The translations under genes and the position numbers were made by a program. A stretch of 64,000 nucleotides of DNA from Flammeovirgaceae bacterium (GTDB lineage: Bacteria; Bacteroidota; Bacteroidia; Cytophagales; Cyclobacteriaceae): contig JAJTEH010000010.1 in assembly GCA_021298355.1 (NCBI GenBank), positions 23,488-87,487 on the forward strand. The letters are read 5' to 3'. Position 1 is the first letter of the stretch, and every line of letters starts with the position of its first letter. Below are positions 54,966-63,582 of the stretch, piece by piece. Under the pieces are notes generated by a model. That model saw nothing but the letters and a program-made list of their open reading frames with translations, had not been told where the DNA came from and did not search any database.

Positions 54966-55442
54966 TTACACTAAAACTGTTTCTCGGTTTAGCGTTGAAA
55001 CGAGGTTAGGCAATTGTAATCTTTCTACTAATTGTTCCTCCAGTAAGGTAGCCCATGTGTTAAGGTATAAAACAACATCAGCTTTTTTGTTATACGATAG
55101 ATTTCGTTGGTTAAGCGGAAGTTTACGCAAAACGGTAGCATCCGAAAGTCTTTCTAAATGAACGAGATCATCTCTGTCAAAACCGAAATCAATCATTTTG
55201 CTAATCAAATCATCGAAAAGGTAGCCTGAAGTTGGGCAATAATCGTTGAGTTGTTCAGACCAATCACCATGTCCTTGCATAGCTTGCGTGTGAATTTCCG
55301 CTTTGCTCAGGTTAGTGATTTGTTGTGCCAAAAACCCACAATTGCATGCGCCCATGTGTCCCCACTGATAGTGTTGAGTTTCTTGTAGAACTTGAGCTGT
55401 TTTTCTCAACACTTCAATAACTTCGATTTTTATTCTGGCCAT
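54966..55442 (-). CDS. Conserved protein of unknown function
   Basis: 158 residues from ATG 55442 ('MARIKIEVIEVLRKTAQVLQE'). It has a His/Cys cluster, 'HYQWGHMGACNCGFLAQQIT', that could bind a metal, and a later 'GHGDWSEQLNDYCPTSGY'. Two Cys lie within three residues of each other, with nearby His. The rest is helical ('YNKKADVVLYLNTWATLLEEQLV'). I recognise no named family. The stop codon abuts the stop of the phosphoesterase fusion gene. Confidence 0.72.
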   Translation of the reverse strand: MARIKIEVIEVLRKTAQVLQETQHYQWGHMGACNCGFLAQQITNLSKAEIHTQAMQGHGDWSEQLNDYCPTSGYLFDDLISKMIDFGFDRDDLVHLERLSDATVLRKLPLNQRNLSYNKKADVVLYLNTWATLLEEQLVERLQLPNLVSTLNRETVLV

Positions 55443-55515
55443 AAACTCCTTTTTTTGCAATAACAAGTTAAATGTAATTTGGTTTGGCGGTTTTTGGAAA
55501 GCCGATTCATTATTT

Positions 55516-57573
55516 ATGCGAAATACTTTTCAGTTTTTTCTTTTGTTTAACTTTTTGTTGTTTGTATTCCTTTCTTGTCAAACAAAAACCGAACAAATAA
55601 ATCACCAAAACGAGTGGGATGTACATGCAATTGATTCTGCCATTTCTCCCACTACCGACTTTTATCATTTCGTAAATGGTAAATGGATAAGTAAGATGAA
55701 CGTGCTTAGTTCGCAAGTAGCAACCGACCGCTTTTTAGAATTGCAAGCCAATACCGATTCTGTATTGCTAAACGTAATCAGCCAGGCAGGCGGATCGGGC
55801 CAAAGCCCGGCAGGTTCCGATGCGCAGAAAGTATTTCAATTTTTTCAGTCGGGGATACAAGCTGGAAATGCATCAATAGTTGCGCCAGCCTATCTAACAG
55901 AAGTAAAAAACAGAATTTTTGGTTTAACAAGTAAGAACAACATACAGCGCATTGTGGTAGATGACGTAATAACGGGAGGTAATTTGTTTTTTGAGTTAAG
56001 CGTATTACCGGATATTGCCCAACCAACTAAAGCGGCCCTTTATTTAAAAAGCGCACCTTTAGGTTTACCTGATTACTATTTGTTAACGCAAGATGCACCA
56101 GCTAAAAACATACGTTCGGCTTACTTTGCTTACTTGGTTAATTTGTTAATGGCCGATGGTGTAGAGAAAGCCAAGGCCGAAAACTTTGCTGCGGTTGCAT
56201 TAAAAATTGAAGTTGAATTAGCGAAAGGTAAAATCAGCAAATCAAAATCTGTAAACACTAGCGCAGAGTATAAACGCATACACAAAAATGAATTAACTTC
56301 TTTTTTACAATTTATAGATGGCACTACTTTTTTTGAGCAGGCTGGAATTAAATCTGATACCTTGTTGTGTAGCGAATGGGCATATCTTACTTTTTGCAGC
56401 GTTTATTTTTCTAAGGTATCGCTCGATGAATGTAAGGCCTATTTTTATACCGCATGGTTAAGAAAAGCTGCGCCCTATCTCCCACAAAAATACGCCACAC
56501 TACACGAACAATTTTATACACAAACGTTAACTGGTAAAAGTAAAGTAAGAACGCGTTCGCAACTTGTACTGGCACATGCTAATGCGTTTCTAGGCGATGC
56601 TATCGCTCAGCTATATGTTAAAAATCAAATAAATCCTGCGGATAAAGCCTATCTATCAGAAATGGCAGAAAACATACGGTTTACGCTGGCAGAAAAAATT
56701 AAACTGGTTACCTGGCTTTCCGACAGTTCCAAGCTTCATGCTTTACATAAGCTAAAAAACATAAAACTCAAACTCGCGTATCCCGAAACCTATCAGGATT
56801 ACGTAGGCCTTGCTTTTAAAACAGACTCTTCGGCCTCATACTTAGAAAATGTAATGCTGGTAAAATCTTATCTTATTAAAAAAAAATGGGCTACAGTTAA
56901 CCAACCTATCAACCCAGAAACATGGACGGTAACCCCACAAACCATAAATGCCTTTTACGACAGGCAACGAAACGAAATTGTAATTCCGGCTGCACTTTTG
57001 CAAGAACCATTCTATTATAAAAGAGGCAACAACGCATGGAATTACGGAGCCATTGGAACTTGTATAGCTCACGAGTTTTGCCACGCATTCGATTTTGTTG
57101 GGTTTCAATACAGTGCCAATGGTGCACAACAAACCTGGCTGAACAGTGCAGAGCAAAATTACCTAACAAATTTGGCTAAAGCTGTTGATATCGAGTTTAC
57201 TCAAGCAACAAAAGGAAATGAAAGCAATAAAACGTTATCGAAAACTTTACAAGAAAATATGGCCGACCTGGCCGGTTTAGATCTTGCTTATAATGCCATG
57301 CAGCGTTATTACAGGGATTATCCGGAGAGAAAGGATGGAGATACCGGCCGTATAAAACCCGAGCAATACTTTTTTATTGCCTATGCTTCGGCATGGCGAA
57401 GCTATTCACCAAAAACTGGTGCACAATACACAATGGTAACCGATATGCACAGCAGTCCGTTTATGCGTGTAAACAAGTCTTTACAAAACTGCGATGGTTA
57501 CCACCAAGCATTTGCCACACAACCCGGCCAGGCCATGTTTAAAGCACCCGAAGCCCGCATCAGAATATGGTAG
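55516..57573 (+). CDS. M13-family metallopeptidase (neprilysin-like), predicted lipoprotein
   Basis: 685 residues with a lipoprotein-type leader ('FLLFVFLSCQTKT', Cys at 21). M13 features: 'FYHFVNGKWIS' near the N-terminus, 'NAFYDRQRNEIVIPAALLQEPFY', zinc motif HEFCH at residues 519-523 and 'ENMADLAGLDLAYNA' at about 580 with the third ligand Glu. The consensus is HExxH and ExxxD, both met. It should degrade peptides outside the inner membrane. The usual C-terminal CxxW is replaced by 'PEARIRIW'. Monocistronic; a promoter for the next gene starts 15 bp after the stop. Confidence 0.93.
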   Translation: MRNTFQFFLLFNFLLFVFLSCQTKTEQINHQNEWDVHAIDSAISPTTDFYHFVNGKWISKMNVLSSQVATDRFLELQANTDSVLLNVISQAGGSGQSPAGSDAQKVFQFFQSGIQAGNASIVAPAYLTEVKNRIFGLTSKNNIQRIVVDDVITGGNLFFELSVLPDIAQPTKAALYLKSAPLGLPDYYLLTQDAPAKNIRSAYFAYLVNLLMADGVEKAKAENFAAVALKIEVELAKGKISKSKSVNTSAEYKRIHKNELTSFLQFIDGTTFFEQAGIKSDTLLCSEWAYLTFCSVYFSKVSLDECKAYFYTAWLRKAAPYLPQKYATLHEQFYTQTLTGKSKVRTRSQLVLAHANAFLGDAIAQLYVKNQINPADKAYLSEMAENIRFTLAEKIKLVTWLSDSSKLHALHKLKNIKLKLAYPETYQDYVGLAFKTDSSASYLENVMLVKSYLIKKKWATVNQPINPETWTVTPQTINAFYDRQRNEIVIPAALLQEPFYYKRGNNAWNYGAIGTCIAHEFCHAFDFVGFQYSANGAQQTWLNSAEQNYLTNLAKAVDIEFTQATKGNESNKTLSKTLQENMADLAGLDLAYNAMQRYYRDYPERKDGDTGRIKPEQYFFIAYASAWRSYSPKTGAQYTMVTDMHSSPFMRVNKSLQNCDGYHQAFATQPGQAMFKAPEARIRIW

Positions 57574-57587
57574 ACTTAAAAATCAAT

Positions 57588-57618
57588 TTTGTATTTTCAA
57601 CTAAGCTTACTATACTTG
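57588..57618 (+). promoter_or_regulatory. Promoter upstream of THX and the trp leader
   Basis: TTTG at 57588-57591, 19 nt, TATACTTG at 57611-57618, a near-exact Bacteroidota promoter (one mismatch in TANNTTTG). Start predicted near 57625. No second good match was found between here and trpE. Confidence 0.6.
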
Positions 57619-57636
57619 CTACAGAATTTTTAAATC

Positions 57637-57813
57637 ATGGGAAAAGGAGATAAAAAATCAACAAAAGGAAAAAGAACCATTGGTTCGTACGGTAACTCAA
57701 GAAACCGTAAGTCCATTAAAGCAAGATTAAAAAGAGTAGCTTCTGTAAAAGTAGGGGCAAAACCTGCTGTGGAAGCAAAACCAAAGAAAACAGCAAGAAA
57801 AAAAGCTGAATAA
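57637..57813 (+). CDS. 30S ribosomal protein THX
   Basis: 58 residues. The start 'MGKGDKKSTKGKRTIGSYGNSR' matches the small Thx protein, which lies in the head of the 30S subunit in Thermus and occurs in Bacteroidota. After that core come 'KSIKARLKRVA' and a Lys/Ala-rich tail. The strong positive charge and the Gly-Lys-Gly-Asp-Lys-Lys opening are diagnostic. It is too short for many gene callers. It ends 3 nt before the start of the trp leader peptide, with no terminator between. Confidence 0.88.
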   Translation: MGKGDKKSTKGKRTIGSYGNSRNRKSIKARLKRVASVKVGAKPAVEAKPKKTARKKAE

Positions 57814-57816
57814 TAT

Positions 57817-57888
57817 ATGTTGAATCATACTAACATAGCTTGGTGGTGGCACAGATCAATTCCTGATCGGTGCATTGCTATTGGCTAA
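57817..57888 (+). CDS. trpL: Tryptophan operon leader peptide
   Basis: 23 codons, ATG 57817 to TAA 57886. The peptide reads MLNHTNIAWWWHRSIPDRCI then AIG. Three consecutive Trp codons (57841-57849) lie 8 codons from the start. They stall ribosomes when charged Trp-tRNA is scarce. The position just before a terminator and trpE is that of a leader peptide. The Rfam motif Bacteroid-trp describes leaders of this kind in the phylum (from memory, not checked). Confidence 0.88.
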   Translation: MLNHTNIAWWWHRSIPDRCIAIG

Positions 57889-57944
57889 CGTTAGATTGAA
57901 CTAAATGTCAAAGGCCTGTTCCGATACCCGGAGCAGGCTTTTTT
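57854..57944 (+). promoter_or_regulatory. Trp attenuator: pause hairpin, antiterminator and terminator
   Basis: Segment 1:2 is GATCA (57854-57858) with TGATC (57864-57868). Segment 2:3, the antiterminator, pairs 57866-57874 with 57917-57925 (ATCGG/CCGAT plus three further pairs and one U-U). Segment 3:4 is a 10-bp terminator stem 57914-57923/57929-57938 with loop ATACC and six T. Stalling at the Trp codons covers segment 1, frees segment 2 and blocks the terminator; reading through to the stop covers segment 2 and allows termination. Confidence 0.8.
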
Positions 57945-57955
57945 ATTTTAATGAT

Positions 57956-59383
57956 ATGGAGAAAAGAAAATTATATGTAGCCAGCCGACAGATTTTAGCC
58001 GATACCCTCACACCGGTTAATCTCTATTTGAAATTACGCGATGTATTTGCTGGTAGTATTTTGTTAGAAAGTTCCGATTACCACGGCCAAGAAAACAGCA
58101 TGTCGTTGGTATGTTGTAAACCTTTCGCCAGTTTTAAAGTGAGCCAACATCAAATAGAAGTAAAGCAGAGTCAGTCAAAAACTTTCAAAGTAGAAAAACT
58201 AAGCAAACAATTCGATGAATTTCTTCACACCTACCAACTCGATGAATCTGTAAAAAATAAAGAAAAAATACCCGCGGGTGTTTTTGGGTATACGGCTTAC
58301 AATGTAGTGAAGTACTTAGAGAAAGTTCCTGTAGAGAGTAGAACGGAAGAGATTCCAGATATGGTGTATCAGTTTTTTCATTACGTTCTCACCTTCGACC
58401 ATTTTTATAACATAATAACGCTTTACTATTTCACACCCAATGAAAAGGAAAATGTAGAAGAGAAACTAGATGAAATACAAAGTATAATTTCGTTTACTAA
58501 TTTACCTGCCTATCAATTTCAAACCAGAGATGAAGAGAAACAAAACGTAAGCGATGCAACTTTTTTAGAAAGGGTAGAGCAAGGCAAGAAACATTGTTTT
58601 AGAGGAGACGTATTTCAAATTGTTTTGTCTCGCAAATTTTCACAATCTTTTACCGGAGATGAATTTAATGTGTACCGCGCTTTACGCTCTGTAAATCCAT
58701 CTCCATACTTATTCTATTTCGACTTCGGATCATTTAAATTATTCGGCTCCTCTCCGGAAGCACAAATCCAAATTAAAAACCAAGTTGCCTCCATTTATCC
58801 CATTGCCGGAACATTTAAAAGAACCGGAAATGATAAAGAAGATTTAGCTGCTGCAGAGCGATTAGCTGCTGATGAGAAAGAGACAGCCGAACACATTATG
58901 TTGGTTGATTTAGCGAGAAATGATTTAAGTAGACATGCTGATAACGTTCAGGTACAAGTATTTAAGGAAGTTCAATTTTATTCTCATGTTATACATCTGG
59001 TCTCTAAAGTGAGTGGTAAAATTGATGACAAACAATCTGCAACTGAAATTGCTTTCGATACTTTTCCAGCCGGAACTTTATCAGGTGCACCTAAACACAA
59101 AGCCATGCATTTGATTAATCAAATTGAAAATGAACCACGAGGTTTTTATGGCGGGGCAATCGGGTTTATGGGTTTGGATAATTCAGTAAACCAAGCGATT
59201 ATGATTCGCACCTTTTTAAGCAAACAAAATACGTTGCATTATCAGGCAGGGGCCGGAGTTGTTGCCAAGAGCGATGCTGCCTCAGAATTACAAGAAGTAA
59301 ACAATAAGTTAGGCGCACTGCGCAAAGCGTTACATTTAGCTAAACACATTAATGGTAATAAAAATGAAAATATTGGTTTTTGA
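57956..59383 (+). CDS. trpE: Anthranilate synthase component I
   Basis: 475 residues from ATG 57956; the frame extends upstream only through the attenuator. With TrpG it converts chorismate and glutamine to anthranilate. The N-terminal 'AGSILLESSDYHG' contains the LLESS motif that binds tryptophan for feedback inhibition. The chorismate-binding half has 'GDVFQIVLSRKFSQ', 'YPIAGTFKRTGN', 'ELMLVDLARNDLSRH'-type and 'FPAGTLSGAPKHKAM'. It overlaps trpG by 20 bp. Both feedback inhibition and attenuation therefore appear to control this step. Confidence 0.96.
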   Translation: MEKRKLYVASRQILADTLTPVNLYLKLRDVFAGSILLESSDYHGQENSMSLVCCKPFASFKVSQHQIEVKQSQSKTFKVEKLSKQFDEFLHTYQLDESVKNKEKIPAGVFGYTAYNVVKYLEKVPVESRTEEIPDMVYQFFHYVLTFDHFYNIITLYYFTPNEKENVEEKLDEIQSIISFTNLPAYQFQTRDEEKQNVSDATFLERVEQGKKHCFRGDVFQIVLSRKFSQSFTGDEFNVYRALRSVNPSPYLFYFDFGSFKLFGSSPEAQIQIKNQVASIYPIAGTFKRTGNDKEDLAAAERLAADEKETAEHIMLVDLARNDLSRHADNVQVQVFKEVQFYSHVIHLVSKVSGKIDDKQSATEIAFDTFPAGTLSGAPKHKAMHLINQIENEPRGFYGGAIGFMGLDNSVNQAIMIRTFLSKQNTLHYQAGAGVVAKSDAASELQEVNNKLGALRKALHLAKHINGNKNENIGF

Positions 59384-59939
59384 CAACTACGATTCTTTCA
59401 CGTATAATCTAGTGCATATCATCCGTGAATTAGGATATAAACCGGATGTATTTCGCAATGATGAAATTGCCTTGGAAAATATTAGTCAATACGATAAAAT
59501 TTTACTTTCACCCGGCCCGGGCATACCGGATGAGGTAGGTATCTTAAAACCATTGATTCAACAGTATGCTGATAAGAAAAGTATACTCGGTGTTTGTTTA
59601 GGACATCAGGCTATTGCAGAAGTTTTCGGAGCTAAACTTTATAACATTAAAAATGTTCTACATGGTGTTACTTCGCAAGCAAAAGTTATCGTGCAAGATG
59701 AAGTATTGTTTCAACATGTCTCCACTAGATTTCAAGCAACACATTATCATTCCTGGGCAGTGAGTGATGAAAATTTCCCTGACATGTTAGAAGTTACTGC
59801 AACCAACGAGGCCAACATCATCATGGCTTTGCGGCATAAGAAATTTGATGTAAGAGGAGTTCAGTTTCATCCGGAATCTATTATGACACCGGAAGGAAGA
59901 CAAATGATCAAAAACTGGATTAATCATAATAAGAAATGA
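59364..59939 (+). CDS. trpG: Anthranilate synthase component II (glutamine amidotransferase)
   Basis: 191 residues from ATG 59364 ('MKILVFDNYDSFTYNLV'). It supplies ammonia from glutamine to TrpE. The class I amidotransferase triad is present: Cys in 'ILGVCLGHQAIAE', His and Glu in 'VQFHPESIMT'. The oxyanion loop is 'LLSPGPGIPDE'. Start overlaps trpE by 20 bp and an alternative ATG at 59352 is four codons longer. Its stop overlaps the trpD start as ATGA, indicating translational coupling. Confidence 0.96.
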   Translation: MKILVFDNYDSFTYNLVHIIRELGYKPDVFRNDEIALENISQYDKILLSPGPGIPDEVGILKPLIQQYADKKSILGVCLGHQAIAEVFGAKLYNIKNVLHGVTSQAKVIVQDEVLFQHVSTRFQATHYHSWAVSDENFPDMLEVTATNEANIIMALRHKKFDVRGVQFHPESIMTPEGRQMIKNWINHNKK

Positions 59940-60928
59940 AAAGTATATTAAATCAGGTTTTAGAACAAAAGCAGCTCAGTAAGCAACAAGCGCATGAAAC
60001 GCTATTGCAAATTGCTTCGGGAAAACTGAATGCAAGTCAGATGGCGGCTTTCATTACCGTTTACATGATGCGAACCATAACAGTAGAAGAGTTAGCCGGT
60101 TTTAGAGATGCCATGTTGGAGTTATGTTTGCGCGTTGAATTGGATCAGCCTGTTATAGATGTTTGTGGCACGGGAGGCGATGGAAAAAATACCTTTAACA
60201 TTTCTACACTTGCTTCTTTTGTAGTAGCAGCATGTGGTCAGCCTGTTGCCAAGCATGGTAACTATGGGGTGTCATCGGTGAGTGGTTCTTCAAACATGTT
60301 AGAACACTTTGGGTATACATTTACCAATAATGTAGATGTGTTAAAAAGACAAATAGAGGAGGTAAATATTGCTTTTATGCACGCCCCGTTGTTTCATCCT
60401 GCTATGAAAACGGTTGCCCCCATTCGTAAAGAATTAGGAGTAAAAACATTCTTTAATATGTTAGGCCCGATGGTTAATCCAGCATTGCCGCCTAATCAAA
60501 TGGTAGGTGTGTTTAGTTTAGAGTTAGCTCGCCAATATGCATACCTTTATCAACAAACAGATAAACGATTCTCAGTTTTACATTGTTTAGGTGGGTATGA
60601 TGAGATTTCACTCACAGATGCTGTTAAAGTATTTGACAACAAGGGAGAATCAGTATTGGAAAGTTTATATTATAAGAGTGCGTTACTTCAACCGGATGAG
60701 ATTGCAGGAGGCGACACCGTGGCCGATGCAGCAACCATTTTTTTGAATGTGTTAAAAGGAAAAGGAACTGAACAACAAAATGCAGTAGTTGTGGCTAATG
60801 CTGCACAAGCGCTTATTACGTGTAAGCCATCTCTATCCATCAACGATGCCATAGAACAAGCGAGAGAAGCATTACGATCTGGAGAAGCCTATAAGAGATT
60901 TAAAAAACTATTGACCATACAACCATGA
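59936..60928 (+). CDS. trpD: Anthranilate phosphoribosyltransferase
   Basis: 330 residues. It joins anthranilate to phosphoribosyl pyrophosphate. The PRPP-binding motif is 'VCGTGGDGKNTFNIST' (about 78-93), followed by 'KHGNYGVSSVSGSSNMLE' and 'HPAMKTVAPIRKELGVKTFFNMLGPMVNP', the conserved substrate loops. Length is standard. It overlaps trpG by 4 bp and trpC by 4 bp (ATGA type). Confidence 0.96.
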   Translation: MKSILNQVLEQKQLSKQQAHETLLQIASGKLNASQMAAFITVYMMRTITVEELAGFRDAMLELCLRVELDQPVIDVCGTGGDGKNTFNISTLASFVVAACGQPVAKHGNYGVSSVSGSSNMLEHFGYTFTNNVDVLKRQIEEVNIAFMHAPLFHPAMKTVAPIRKELGVKTFFNMLGPMVNPALPPNQMVGVFSLELARQYAYLYQQTDKRFSVLHCLGGYDEISLTDAVKVFDNKGESVLESLYYKSALLQPDEIAGGDTVADAATIFLNVLKGKGTEQQNAVVVANAAQALITCKPSLSINDAIEQAREALRSGEAYKRFKKLLTIQP

Positions 60929-61725
60929 ATATATTAGAAAAAATAGTAGAGAAGAAGAAAGAGGAAGTTGCTCAGCGAAAAGAATTATATCCAATAAAAT
61001 TGCTGGAAAAGAGTTTATATTTCCCCGGTAAAACAGTCTCGTTAAAAAAGTATCTCAAGCGGGAAGGATCTAGTCAGATCATCGCTGAGTTTAAGAAAAA
61101 GTCTCCTTCAAAAGGTTTTATTAATCCCTATGCACAGGTTGAAAAAATATCAGTTGGTTATATGCAAGCAGGTGCGGCTGCGCTTAGCATTTTAACCGAC
61201 ACAGAATTTTTTGGTGGCAGTAATCAGGATTTATTAACAGCTAGAAAGTTTAATTTTTGTCCGATACTCCGTAAAGATTTTATCATTGATCCGTATCAAA
61301 TCATTGAATCGAAATCGATTGGTGCTGATGTCATCCTTTTAATTGCCGCAATTTTATCTGAACAAGAAAGTAAGGAATTATCTGCCTTTGCTAAATCGCT
61401 CGAATTAGAAGTTCTGCTGGAGGTACACGATGCAGATGAAATTAAAAAATCTGATTTAACCCATGTAGATGTGGTGGGCATTAATAACAGAAACTTAAAA
61501 ACATTCGAAGTTTCAATTGAAAATTCCATGCGATTATTGTCTTTACTTCCGAAGGATAAAATTAAAATTGCTGAAAGTGGTATTGATAATATTGATACAA
61601 TCAAACAATTAAAAGAAGCAGGTTTCGAAGGATTTTTAATGGGAGAATATTTTATGAAACAACCTAAACCTGAATGGGCAGCTAAGCTGTTGATTTCTTC
61701 TTTACAACCAAAAATAGTTTTGTAG
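60925..61725 (+). CDS. trpC: Indole-3-glycerol phosphate synthase
   Basis: 266 residues of a TIM barrel that closes the indole ring. 'IIAEFKKKSPSKGFIN' (catalytic Lys), 'ALSILTDTEFFGGSNQDL', 'PILRKDFIIDPYQIIES', 'LLEVHDADE', 'VGINNRNLKTF' and 'KIAESGI' are all family motifs, in order. It is a separate enzyme, not fused to TrpF as in E. coli. It overlaps trpD by 4 bp and is followed at once by trpF with no gap. Confidence 0.96.
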   Translation: MNILEKIVEKKKEEVAQRKELYPIKLLEKSLYFPGKTVSLKKYLKREGSSQIIAEFKKKSPSKGFINPYAQVEKISVGYMQAGAAALSILTDTEFFGGSNQDLLTARKFNFCPILRKDFIIDPYQIIESKSIGADVILLIAAILSEQESKELSAFAKSLELEVLLEVHDADEIKKSDLTHVDVVGINNRNLKTFEVSIENSMRLLSLLPKDKIKIAESGIDNIDTIKQLKEAGFEGFLMGEYFMKQPKPEWAAKLLISSLQPKIVL

Positions 61726-62352
61726 ATGTCGTTAAAGATTAAAATTTGCGGATTAAGAGACAAGGAAAACATGCAAGCTATTGTGGATGATAGAGTATAT
61801 TGGTATGGCTTTATTTTTTACCGCGAATCGAAACGTTATGTAGGAGACTTCGGATACATAGCTCGGGAGATTCCAACTGAGAAAAGAGTTGGTGTATTTG
61901 TAAATGAATCAGTGGAAGAAATAAAAAAGATGGCGAAACAACATCAATTATCAACTATTCAATTGCATGGAGATGAGGAACCATCCTTTGGTAAAGAATT
62001 GAAAGCTTTAAATCTTTCAATAATAAAGGCATTAGCTGTAGATGATAACTTTGATTTTTCAATTTGTAACACATGGCAAGGTGTAGCAGATTATCTATTG
62101 TTTGATACCAAAGGAAATGCACGTGGTGGTAATGGACAAACTTTTAATTGGCAGTTATTAAATCTATACACAACAAAAATACCTTTTCTATTAAGTGGTG
62201 GGCTTACACCGGAAAATATGCATCACGCTTTACAAATTCAACATCCGTTTTTATCAGGATTGGATTTCAATAGTGGATTAGAAGATACTTCTGGTATAAA
62301 AAATAAAGTGAAAGTAGAACAAGTATTAAACTATATAAACCCAAGGCAATGA
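61726..62352 (+). CDS. trpF: Phosphoribosylanthranilate isomerase
   Basis: 208 residues. The start '[15 protein letters not shown]' holds the catalytic Cys7-type residue. '[11 protein letters not shown]', '[13 protein letters not shown]', '[23 protein letters not shown]' (Asp acid in 'FDTKGN') and '[12 protein letters not shown]' complete the barrel. It isomerises N-(5-phosphoribosyl)anthranilate in step three. Start ATG 61726 directly follows the trpC stop; it overlaps trpB by 4 bp. Confidence 0.95.
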   Translation: MSLKIKICGLRDKENMQAIVDDRVYWYGFIFYRESKRYVGDFGYIAREIPTEKRVGVFVNESVEEIKKMAKQHQLSTIQLHGDEEPSFGKELKALNLSIIKALAVDDNFDFSICNTWQGVADYLLFDTKGNARGGNGQTFNWQLLNLYTTKIPFLLSGGLTPENMHHALQIQHPFLSGLDFNSGLEDTSGIKNKVKVEQVLNYINPRQ

Positions 62353-63530
62353 AATATACAGTAGATGAATCCGGATTTTATGGAAATTTCGGTGGTGCAT
62401 ACATTCCTGAAATGCTATATCCGAATGTAGAAGAATTACGATTGAATTACCTTGCCATTACAGAGCAAAAGAGTTTTAAAGAAGAGTTTCAACATCTTTT
62501 AAAAGAGTTTGTGGGTAGACCAACACCCTTGTATTTCGCACAGCGTTTATCTGAGCGTTATCAAGCTCTTGTTTATTTAAAGCGCGAAGATCTTTGTCAC
62601 ACCGGGGCGCATAAAATCAATAATACCATCGGACAAATTTTATTAGCCAAAGCCTTAGGTAAAAGTAAAATTATTGCAGAAACAGGAGCGGGGCAACATG
62701 GCGTAGCAACAGCAACTGTTTGTGCATTAATGGGAATGGATTGCACAGTTTATATGGGCAAACTGGATATGGAAAGACAAAAACCCAATGTGGAGCGTAT
62801 GCGCATTCTGGGTGCAAGAGTTGTACCAGCAACCAGTGGTAATCAAATCTTAAAAGATGCAACGAACGAGGCAATGCGTCATTGGATCAATAATCCAACT
62901 GACACACATTATATCATTGGCTCTGTAGTTGGGCCTCATCCTTATCCGGATATGGTAGCGCGTTTTCAATCTGTTATTTCACAAGAAATTAAAACACAAT
63001 TGATTGATCAAACAGGTAATCCGACTCCTGATTATGTGGTGGCTTGTGTAGGGGGTGGCAGTAATGCAATGGGAGCATTTTATCATTTCTTACAAGATGA
63101 GCATGTGCAATTGATTGGTGTTGAAGCAGCTGGGCATGGTGTAGATTCTGGTGAGTCGGCTGCAACTACTGCACTCGGTAAACCAGGCATTTTACACGGA
63201 AGCAAAACGTTGTTAATGCAAACACAAGATGGACAAGTTATAGAACCTTATTCCATCTCTGCCGGCTTAGATTACCCGGGTATCGGTCCTATACATGCGC
63301 ACCTCTTTGAAACGGAGCGTGCCAGTTTTATCAATATAACAGATGAAGAAGCCATGCAGGCGGGCATCATGTTGAGCAGAACAGAAGGAATTATTCCTGC
63401 TATTGAAACTGCTCATGCAATTGCTGCCTTAGATAAATTACAATTTGATAAAGATGATGTTGTGGTTTTAAATTTATCAGGAAGAGGAGATAAAGATTTA
63501 GAAACATATATTAGGTGGGGTAAATATTGA
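62349..63530 (+). CDS. trpB: Tryptophan synthase beta chain
   Basis: 393 residues, PLP enzyme that joins indole and serine. The PLP Lys is in '[15 protein letters not shown]' (about 80-95), the phosphate loop is '[10 protein letters not shown]', and '[21 protein letters not shown]' and '[12 protein letters not shown]' are conserved. This is the TrpB1 type that partners TrpA. Its start overlaps trpF as ATGA. A 52-bp gap separates it from trpA, the only clear gap inside the operon. Confidence 0.97.
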   Translation: MKYTVDESGFYGNFGGAYIPEMLYPNVEELRLNYLAITEQKSFKEEFQHLLKEFVGRPTPLYFAQRLSERYQALVYLKREDLCHTGAHKINNTIGQILLAKALGKSKIIAETGAGQHGVATATVCALMGMDCTVYMGKLDMERQKPNVERMRILGARVVPATSGNQILKDATNEAMRHWINNPTDTHYIIGSVVGPHPYPDMVARFQSVISQEIKTQLIDQTGNPTPDYVVACVGGGSNAMGAFYHFLQDEHVQLIGVEAAGHGVDSGESAATTALGKPGILHGSKTLLMQTQDGQVIEPYSISAGLDYPGIGPIHAHLFETERASFINITDEEAMQAGIMLSRTEGIIPAIETAHAIAALDKLQFDKDDVVVLNLSGRGDKDLETYIRWGKY

Positions 63531-63582
63531 GTTAAAAAATATTTGTATTTCAGAAAATAAAAAAAATGCATTGAAGTAAATC

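Noticed and set aside
57886..57897. CTAACGTTAG palindrome as a second attC remnant
   Set aside because: It lies at the end of the trp leader, lacks inner arms and matches only the short core.
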